64,000 bases of DNA from Aquabacterium sp. (GTDB lineage: Bacteria; Pseudomonadota; Gammaproteobacteria; Burkholderiales; Burkholderiaceae_C). The stretch spans positions 1-64,000 of the forward strand of contig NZ_JACRAH010000014.1 in the NCBI RefSeq assembly GCF_016234775.1. The letters are read 5' to 3'. A program made the position numbers and the translations under genes. Of this stretch, positions 58,340 through 64,000 are shown piece after piece. Position 1 is the stretch's first letter. Each line of letters starts with the position of its first letter. The notes under the pieces are model-generated. The model was not told the DNA's origin. It did not search any database and saw only the letters and a program-made list of their open reading frames with translations.

Positions 58340-60034
58340 ATGATGATGTCTAGACAACAATGGTGGCCCGTGGCCACCGCCATTTCGCTGGCCATCGTGG
58401 CCGGTGGCGCACATGCGGATGAGCGTGAGTCGCTCGAAGCCTTGCGTCAGACCACATTGGGGCTGATAGAGGCCCTGGTCGACAAGGGCGTGCTCACGCG
58501 TGAGGTGGCCGATGGCATGCTCAAGCAGTCTCAGCAAAAGGCGGCACAGGTCGCTGCCGCGGCGCCTCAGGCCAAGCCAGAAACCACGGCCGGCGGCAAG
58601 CCCGTGCAGCGCATTCCTTATGTGTCTGAAGCCATGCGCACCCAGTTGCGCAACGAGGTCAAGGAAGAGGTGCTGGCCCAAGCGCGTACGGAGCGTTGGG
58701 GTGTGCCCAACGCCTTGCCATCCTGGACGGATCGCATCAAGATCGAAGGTGACATCCGGTTGCGCTACCAGAGCGACAAACCCGGCAAGAGCAACACCTC
58801 GCCTGACGACTATCTGGTTTCGGAGGGGGCCAATGATGGCTTCACCCGCGCTGCAGATTTTGGCGCGTATTCACCGACATACTTTTACTCGACTGCCTCC
58901 ACGCAAGAAGAACGTACGCGCGAGCGCCTGCGCTTGCGCCTGGGCGTATCGGCCAAAGTGGCCGATGAGGTGGGGGTGGGTGTACGCCTGGCAACAGGCA
59001 GCAGCACAGACCGAGTCTCTACCAACCAGACCATGGGGCAGGGATTCAACAAGTATCAGCTCTTTGTGGACCGTGCTTTCGTTCGCCTGGACCCGGCCGA
59101 GTGGATCACCATCCAGGGAGGGCGTATTCCCAATCCTTGGTTCAGCACCGAGATGGCGTGGAGCGAGAACCTGAATTTTGAAGGCTTGGCCACGACGGTG
59201 CGTTTCGCCGAACCGCAAGACAGCTTCGTGCCCTTCGCCACGGCGGGATGGTTCCCTTTGCGCGAAGAATCGCCACCCCGTAACGGTGGTCGCAGTCTGG
59301 TTGGCGCACAGGTGGGCGCGAGTTGGGACCTCGAATCTCGCACCAAGCTGAAATTCGGTCTGGCCTATTACCATTACAAGAACATGGAGGGGCGCAGCGA
59401 TCTCAATTATGGAAGTCAGGGTACGACCCAGGTGCCGTACGTAAATTACGGTGCGTATGAGTATGGTTCCAGCTTGCGCCAGAAGGGCAACACGCTGTTC
59501 GAAACCAATCCTTCGGAGATCGGTGATTCCATTCCCCTGTGGGGCCTGGCCTATCAGTTCAAGCCCCTGGTGTTGACCGCGTCGGCCGAGTTCACGCACT
59601 TCAGCCCCTTCAACATCATGTTGACAGCGGAATACGCGCACAACACGGGCGTGAGCGAGGATGACTTCCACAAGCGCGCCACCGACTCCCTGTACGCTGG
59701 CAAAGATCCCAAGGGCCGTGCCGATGGCTACAACCTGAAGGTGGCTGTGGGGGCGGCCGAGGTGCGTGAGGTTGATCAATGGCAATTGATGGCCAGCTAC
59801 CGCCATGTCGGCTCCGATGCGGTGCTAGACGCTTTCACCGACAGCGATCTGGGGCTGGGCGGCACCAACGTCCAGGGCTTCACGCTGGGGTTCGCTTACG
59901 GGGTCTACCGCAACACCAATCTGAACGTGCGCTACCTGTCGGCCAAGAACATCGACACCACCTTGAACAGCAGCTATCCGGATGCCCTGTACAAGGTCAA
60001 CTCCTTGCAGGTGGACCTCAATGTGCGCTTCTAA
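58340..60034 (+). CDS. Porin-like outer-membrane beta-barrel protein
   Basis: A 564-residue protein with a signal peptide (VATAISLAIVAGGAHA), an N-terminal helical segment (SLEALRQTTLGLIEALVDKG, ~residues 30-60) that could form a coiled coil, and a C-terminal barrel of alternating hydrophobic strands ending in the outer-membrane C-terminal signature LQVDLNVRF with a terminal Phe. It resembles putative porins found with ExbB/D-TonB genes. No plug domain or TonB box is seen, so it is not a classical TonB-dependent receptor. The ATG triplet at 58340-58348 leaves the exact start ambiguous. Confidence 0.88.
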   Translation: MMMSRQQWWPVATAISLAIVAGGAHADERESLEALRQTTLGLIEALVDKGVLTREVADGMLKQSQQKAAQVAAAAPQAKPETTAGGKPVQRIPYVSEAMRTQLRNEVKEEVLAQARTERWGVPNALPSWTDRIKIEGDIRLRYQSDKPGKSNTSPDDYLVSEGANDGFTRAADFGAYSPTYFYSTASTQEERTRERLRLRLGVSAKVADEVGVGVRLATGSSTDRVSTNQTMGQGFNKYQLFVDRAFVRLDPAEWITIQGGRIPNPWFSTEMAWSENLNFEGLATTVRFAEPQDSFVPFATAGWFPLREESPPRNGGRSLVGAQVGASWDLESRTKLKFGLAYYHYKNMEGRSDLNYGSQGTTQVPYVNYGAYEYGSSLRQKGNTLFETNPSEIGDSIPLWGLAYQFKPLVLTASAEFTHFSPFNIMLTAEYAHNTGVSEDDFHKRATDSLYAGKDPKGRADGYNLKVAVGAAEVREVDQWQLMASYRHVGSDAVLDAFTDSDLGLGGTNVQGFTLGFAYGVYRNTNLNVRYLSAKNIDTTLNSSYPDALYKVNSLQVDLNVRF

Positions 60035-60701
60035 TTTCCTGATGGCCACGTCGCGTGGCGTGTGCATGGCCTTGATCATGCTGGCCGCTGGTGGCGCGGT
60101 ACACGCCGAGGCCGATCGCGAGCAGGAGCAGCTCAAGCGCCTGCGCCTGCAGATGCGTCAGCTACAACAGGATCAGGCGTCTCTGCAGGAATCGCAGGCC
60201 AAGTCGGATCGCGAGAAGCAGCAGGCCGAGTCTTCTCTGAAGGATACCCGGTCGCAGCTCGACAGTCAGCGGGCGGCGGCCACAACTGCATCGCGCAAGC
60301 TGGCGGCGCTGAGCACGGAGCTGGCTGCGTTGAAGGACGAACGCACGCGTCTGTCTGAGCAGGTGGAAAGGCTGACGAAGGAACTCGCCGAGTCGACCAG
60401 CGCCGCACAACGGAATTCGACCCGCTTCAAGCAGCTTGAGGGGGATTTGTCAGCGCGCTCGCAGTCGCTTGCTGCCGGCCTGGACAGCTGCCGAAGCCAC
60501 AACGCTGACCTCTATCGAATCGGGACCGAATTGCTGACGCGTTACGAGAACAAGGGCCTGCTGGATGTGGTGTCTGGTGCCGACCCCTTCTTGCAATTGG
60601 CGCGCGTGCGTCTGGAGAACGTCAAGGCCGAGTACCAGGACAAGCTGGATGCGGCGCGCCTGAAGGCCTCATCAGAGCAGGCTGCGGCGAGCAAGCCCTG
60701 A
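60021..60701 (+). CDS. Periplasmic coiled-coil protein of unknown function
   Basis: A 226-residue exported protein with a signal peptide (GVCMALIMLAAGGAVHA) and a long coiled coil (~35-155, with heptads such as LKRLRLQMRQLQQDQASLQ). A short globular end containing LDSCRSHNADLYRIGTELLTRYENKG follows. The start overlaps the porin stop by 14 bases and has AGGTGG upstream; an ATG at 60042 is an alternative. Position and architecture suggest it forms a periplasmic spacer for the porin/Ton-type system. Confidence 0.7.
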   Translation: MCASNFLMATSRGVCMALIMLAAGGAVHAEADREQEQLKRLRLQMRQLQQDQASLQESQAKSDREKQQAESSLKDTRSQLDSQRAAATTASRKLAALSTELAALKDERTRLSEQVERLTKELAESTSAAQRNSTRFKQLEGDLSARSQSLAAGLDSCRSHNADLYRIGTELLTRYENKGLLDVVSGADPFLQLARVRLENVKAEYQDKLDAARLKASSEQAAASKP

Positions 60702-60731
60702 TCCCGGCCGCCGACAAGGCGGCAGCGATCA
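60699..60731. terminator. Hairpin between convergent genes
   Basis: GCCGCC (60707-60712) pairs with GGCGGC (60718-60723) and the outer TGATC pairs with GATCA. It overlaps the stop codons of both the coiled-coil and the glycosyltransferase genes. No T run follows. Confidence 0.45.
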
Positions 60732-61601
60732 GAAGCTCAGACTCCGAAAGCCGTCAGCCGGGTAGGCTGCACCCGACGCGTCGGCATTGATGAGGTCGGG
60801 CAAGACCAGCAGGCGCCCGCCTTGCTGGCGCAGGCCCCGGTGGAAGCTGACGTGTTCGCAGCGTTGCCAGCGTGTGATCTGGGGCTGGTCCATGTTGCCC
60901 CATGCTTTGACGTCCTCCCCGCAGTAGGTCGCCGGGTTCTTCAGCACGGCCGGCATGCGGTAGATGCCCAAGCCGCCAAACGCCGAGTCCACCGCCATCG
61001 GGGGCGCATCGACAGGCAGCGTGAAGATACGCCGACGAAACGTCTGTTCGAACGCTTCTTGATCGCTGCAGCCATGGCGCAGCGCATGGTCAAAGACCTC
61101 TTCCCAGGCGTCTCCAGGACAACGATCCGGCTCGCGCAAGGCCCAGAGGTCGTAATAGTGATCGAGCTGGTTGGCGAATATGGCCACCACGTCTTGTTGG
61201 GCGTGCATCCAGTTGATCTTGGCTTCGATGATGTCGATGTCCCAAGGGCGGGTGTTGACGTCGTCGAGATCGAGCATCACGACCAGGGTGTAGCGCCCAT
61301 CGCCATACCACCGCCGCAACGCGGCAACCAGGGCATTGCGTGCCATGGCCAGGCGAACCGTGCGTTGAGGGATCTGGCTGGCCAGCCCATCAAGTACCAA
61401 CAACTGGTTGTCGCCTTCGTGCTCCTGGCAAAAGGCGCTCAGCAGGGCTTGGGTCTGATCAGTCGAGTCGTTTTCAAGAAAGAGACAGGCGGAGCCGGGG
61501 TAGCGGGCCGCCAGCGATCTGATGTTGGCCAACACTGCGGGCAGTTCGCTTGCGCAGTCGCGGGCGCAGCCGCAGAAGACAATTTGATGCGGAATAGTCA
61601 T
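60729..61601 (-). CDS. Glycosyltransferase-like protein
   Basis: A 290-residue protein resembling GT69/ANP1-type mannosyltransferases: IVFCGCARDCASELPAVLANI at the start, the ENDSTDQT motif, and a DxD-like metal site VVMLDLDDVN followed by an SAFGGLGIYR segment. It probably transfers a sugar to a glycan or protein; donor and acceptor are unknown. The ATG at 61601 begins the homologous part; longer upstream sequence overlaps the divergent gene. It faces away from the GT41-like gene across 50 bases, suggesting a shared glycosylation locus. Confidence 0.75.
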   Translation of the reverse strand: MTIPHQIVFCGCARDCASELPAVLANIRSLAARYPGSACLFLENDSTDQTQALLSAFCQEHEGDNQLLVLDGLASQIPQRTVRLAMARNALVAALRRWYGDGRYTLVVMLDLDDVNTRPWDIDIIEAKINWMHAQQDVVAIFANQLDHYYDLWALREPDRCPGDAWEEVFDHALRHGCSDQEAFEQTFRRRIFTLPVDAPPMAVDSAFGGLGIYRMPAVLKNPATYCGEDVKAWGNMDQPQITRWQRCEHVSFHRGLRQQGGRLLVLPDLINADASGAAYPADGFRSLSF

Positions 61602-61651
61602 CACGAAAGAGTTGTCAGAAAACCGCCTTGAAAGCTGGCTAAGCTGTTGGC

Positions 61652-64000
61652 ATGAGCAAGGGTGATCGAGCAAGGGTTGTGGCATCAGGCAAGAGCGTGA
61701 AGCCATCAGCCCAGCAGCAAAAGCAGTTGCAGTTTGCGTGGGCCCTGTTACAGGGTGGCGACACAAATCAGGGCATGGCCGTTTTCATGAGCCTGAGCAC
61801 GCAAGCCGGTTGCGAGGCATCTGCCTGTACCGGTCTGGCGCAAGCGCACATCATGCAAGGCCAGGCCCAGCAGGCGCTAGCATGGGCTGAGCAAGCCGTG
61901 GCCTGGCCGGAGGCGCCCCTGCAAGGGCACCTGCTCTACGCTCAGGCTTTGCGAATGACCGGGCAAGCGGCCGGGGCCGTTGCCCATTGTGAACGCGTGT
62001 TGCGGCATGCGCCCACCTCGGTCGCGCTGATGACCAGTCTGGCCTTGGCACAACGCGATGCCGGACAAGTGGCTGCGGCAGAACAGACCTGCGAGCAAGC
62101 CTTGAAGCTGGTGCCACAGGACCTGGCCTTGCACCAGAACCTGGCCAATCTGCGCCAGGCCAGGGGCGCCTTGAAGGAGGCTGAAGCAGGCTATCGCCAG
62201 GTCCTTCGACTGAAGCCGGGCCACCCGATGGCACTGTGCGAACTGGGCCACGTGACCAGCAAGCAGGGGCGCATTGACGAGGCTCGGGCTTGTTTTGAAG
62301 CCGCCGTCAGAACTGATGCACGGCTGGCGCCTGCCTGGCGGGCATTGGCGCAGATTGAAGAGCAAGCCGGGCACATCGAACAAGCCTGCCAGCATCTCAT
62401 CCAGGCTCTTCAGGCCGATGGCCGTGATGCGCGGAGCTGGTTCGACCTGGGCCGGTTGCAGATGCAGAACGCGCCAGAGGCCGCGATGGCGGCATTGGAG
62501 GAAGGCCTCAGGCGGTCGCCATCCGACAAGCAGGCTTGGCTGCGGCTGTGTCAGTTGGCCTTTGCCCGTGGTGCTTTCCAGCGAGGCCTGGCGGCGTCGA
62601 CCCAGTGGACGATCAGTCAGCCCCATGAAGCGCAGGCTCACTATTTCAAGGCCTTGTTTTGTCGATCGCTGGGCCGAGCGGATGAGAGTTTGCATGCCGC
62701 CAGGCAGGCCATGGCGTTGGCGCCAGTAGACGCGCTGGCACTGGAGTGCCTGTATCTGCAGACGGCGGCCCACCTGGACATGGGCGATCTGAGCGCCGCT
62801 CAGCAGGGCGCGCAGCAGCTGGACGAGCTCGCCAGCGGCCCGGTGCAGCAGGCTAACGTACACGAGATCCAGGCTGGTATCGACATCCTTTCAGGGCAGA
62901 TTGCGCGGGGCATGGCGCATTACGAAGCCAGCATGGCCTTGTTGCCCGAGCGCTTTGCGCCCAGGGCTGCGATCTGTGCTGCAGCCTTGTACCGAAGTGA
63001 CCTGGGCGACGACTCGGTGCTGGGCGAGGTTCGCCGTGTCATGGCGCCGTTCAACCCCTTCCGTCAGCCCGCGTACTTCGCCAATGAGCGGCGTCTCGAC
63101 AAGGTGCTCCGGGTAGGCTATGTATCAGGTGACCTGAGGCAGCATTCCTGCGCCTACTTTCTGGCCCCCTTGTTGTCGGCACACGACCCCGATGCGGTGT
63201 CCGTGGTGGCCTATTCGACTTGTGCACAACAAGACGCCACGACTGAACGCCTGCGTCAACATGTCGATGTCTGGCGTGATGTCGCGCATCTTGGGGCCCA
63301 ACAGTTGCGTCAACAGATTCGTGAGGATGGCATTGATATCCTGATCGATCTGTCTGGCTTCACGGACGGAGGCCGACTGCAGGCGCTGTCCCGGCGGGCC
63401 GCGCCGGTTCAATGTGCGTGGCTGGGTTACCTGGGGACCAGCGGCCTTGAAGCCATGGACTATCGCCTCACGGACGAGTGGGTCAACCCACCAGATCTCG
63501 ATCGGCTGATGACCGAGCGTGCCCTTCGTTTGCCTCGGCCCTATGTCTGTTATGAGGCTGACACATCTGCCCCCGCCCCGTCCCCGCTACCCCTTCAGCA
63601 CCGGGGGCAGGTGACCTTCGGATCTTTCAACGTGCTGCAGAAGATCAGCCCGGAATGTGTGGCCATGTGGGCCGGCGCATTGCAGCGCGTAGTCGGTTCG
63701 CGCCTGGTGCTGAAAACGCGGGCCTTGTCGAATGCAGGCGTACGTGAGGCGTTGTGCGAGGCCTTTGCTGCGCACGGCATCACCCCTGACAGACTCGACT
63801 TGCTGAACTGGATAGAAGGGCAGCAGCACCACCTGGATCTGTATGCGCGCATTGATGTGGCCCTTGATACCTACCCCTACAACGGTGTGACCACCTCTTG
63901 CGAGGCGATGTGGATGGGTGTGCCGGTGGTCAGTCGATACGGGTCTGCGGCGGTGTCCCGCCAAGGGCTGACACTGCTCCGGTCTGTGGGGTTGGCGGCC
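61652..64000 (+). CDS. TPR and GT41 (O-GlcNAc transferase/SPINDLY-type) protein, partial
   Basis: The frame opens at ATG 61652 and stays open to the end of the window (783 codons). The first ~460 residues form TPR repeats (for example DLALHQNLANLRQARGALKE and MALCELGHVTSKQGRIDEA). From ~488 the GT41 catalytic region begins: VLRVGYVSGDLRQHSCAYFL, then DILIDLSGFTDGGRL, WLGYLGTSG, TFGSFNVLQKISPE and DTYPYNGVTTSCEAMWMGVP. Such enzymes use UDP-sugars to glycosylate proteins. The closing part is outside the window. It is the second gene of a putative glycosylation locus beside the TpsA system. Confidence 0.93.
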   Translation, partial: MSKGDRARVVASGKSVKPSAQQQKQLQFAWALLQGGDTNQGMAVFMSLSTQAGCEASACTGLAQAHIMQGQAQQALAWAEQAVAWPEAPLQGHLLYAQALRMTGQAAGAVAHCERVLRHAPTSVALMTSLALAQRDAGQVAAAEQTCEQALKLVPQDLALHQNLANLRQARGALKEAEAGYRQVLRLKPGHPMALCELGHVTSKQGRIDEARACFEAAVRTDARLAPAWRALAQIEEQAGHIEQACQHLIQALQADGRDARSWFDLGRLQMQNAPEAAMAALEEGLRRSPSDKQAWLRLCQLAFARGAFQRGLAASTQWTISQPHEAQAHYFKALFCRSLGRADESLHAARQAMALAPVDALALECLYLQTAAHLDMGDLSAAQQGAQQLDELASGPVQQANVHEIQAGIDILSGQIARGMAHYEASMALLPERFAPRAAICAAALYRSDLGDDSVLGEVRRVMAPFNPFRQPAYFANERRLDKVLRVGYVSGDLRQHSCAYFLAPLLSAHDPDAVSVVAYSTCAQQDATTERLRQHVDVWRDVAHLGAQQLRQQIREDGIDILIDLSGFTDGGRLQALSRRAAPVQCAWLGYLGTSGLEAMDYRLTDEWVNPPDLDRLMTERALRLPRPYVCYEADTSAPAPSPLPLQHRGQVTFGSFNVLQKISPECVAMWAGALQRVVGSRLVLKTRALSNAGVREALCEAFAAHGITPDRLDLLNWIEGQQHHLDLYARIDVALDTYPYNGVTTSCEAMWMGVPVVSRYGSAAVSRQGLTLLRSVGLAA

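Noticed and set aside
58340-60034. Porin considered as a TonB-dependent receptor
   Set aside because: No plug domain or TonB box is visible and the length is too short for a 22-strand receptor.
1-64000. tRNA/rRNA genes, insertion sequences, prophage
   Set aside because: No clover-leaf-like sequence, transposase motif, terminal inverted repeats or phage genes were seen by eye on either strand; a tRNAscan/ISfinder run would be decisive.

Overview
The window is high-GC bacterial DNA with tightly packed genes. It looks like a betaproteobacterium of the order Burkholderiales. The evidence is the ftsA-ftsZ end of the division cluster, an rsmA-surA-lptD block beside an AmgK-type kinase, several PEP-CTERM proteins, and an EpsA-like LuxR regulator. 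An Aquabacterium/Leptothrix/Rubrivivax-type organism is my best guess; the genus is inference.

Layout. 1-13080 is mostly core genome: the ftsA end, ftsZ, a FATP-type acyl-CoA synthetase, the CCA-adding enzyme, a small PEP-CTERM protein, rsmA-surA-lptD in overlapping order, an AmgK-like sugar kinase and a DEAD-box helicase. 13081-18309 holds a second PEP-CTERM protein, then an alkane-oxidation locus (AraC regulator, divergent AlkB monooxygenase, a 56-residue rubredoxin) followed by an ECF sigma factor, a zinc-binding anti-sigma protein, DoxX and a small lipoprotein. 18335-24342 is again core-like: mtgA, aroE, a TonB-domain protein, an RNase II-family enzyme, a GNAT acetyltransferase and a YqiA-like hydrolase. 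24452-27918 carries a large secreted beta-helix protein and the remnant of a glycerophosphodiesterase gene.

27995-37345 is one translationally coupled operon for an unusual secretion or pilus-like machine. It has GspG, GspF and GspE, four small proteins in the positions of PilM/N/O/P (or GspL/M/C), a lipoprotein secretin GspD and three further pseudopilins. It is followed by an EpsA-like LuxR regulator, a periplasmic ankyrin protein, a third PEP-CTERM protein with a possibly structured leader, and an abundant-looking secreted protein of unknown function.

41877-60701 is the most striking region. A two-partner secretion pair (TpsB pore and a 3790-residue TpsA exoprotein) is followed on the same strand by an ExbB-like channel with a large periplasmic DUF2341/LamG-like head, two ExbD paralogues, a TonB-like protein, a porin-like barrel and a periplasmic coiled-coil protein. 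I propose that these form one surface system in which a proton-driven Exb/Ton-type motor serves the exoprotein or its barrel partner. TpsA ends in a Lys-Asp repeat tract and a terminal cysteine pair, which are the only cysteines I find in the mature chain; this recalls the anchored HMW1 adhesin. Just beyond lie a glycosyltransferase-like gene and, running off the end, a TPR/GT41 O-GlcNAc-transferase-like gene, which could modify surface proteins. No tRNA, rRNA, CRISPR array, insertion sequence or exosortase gene was found.
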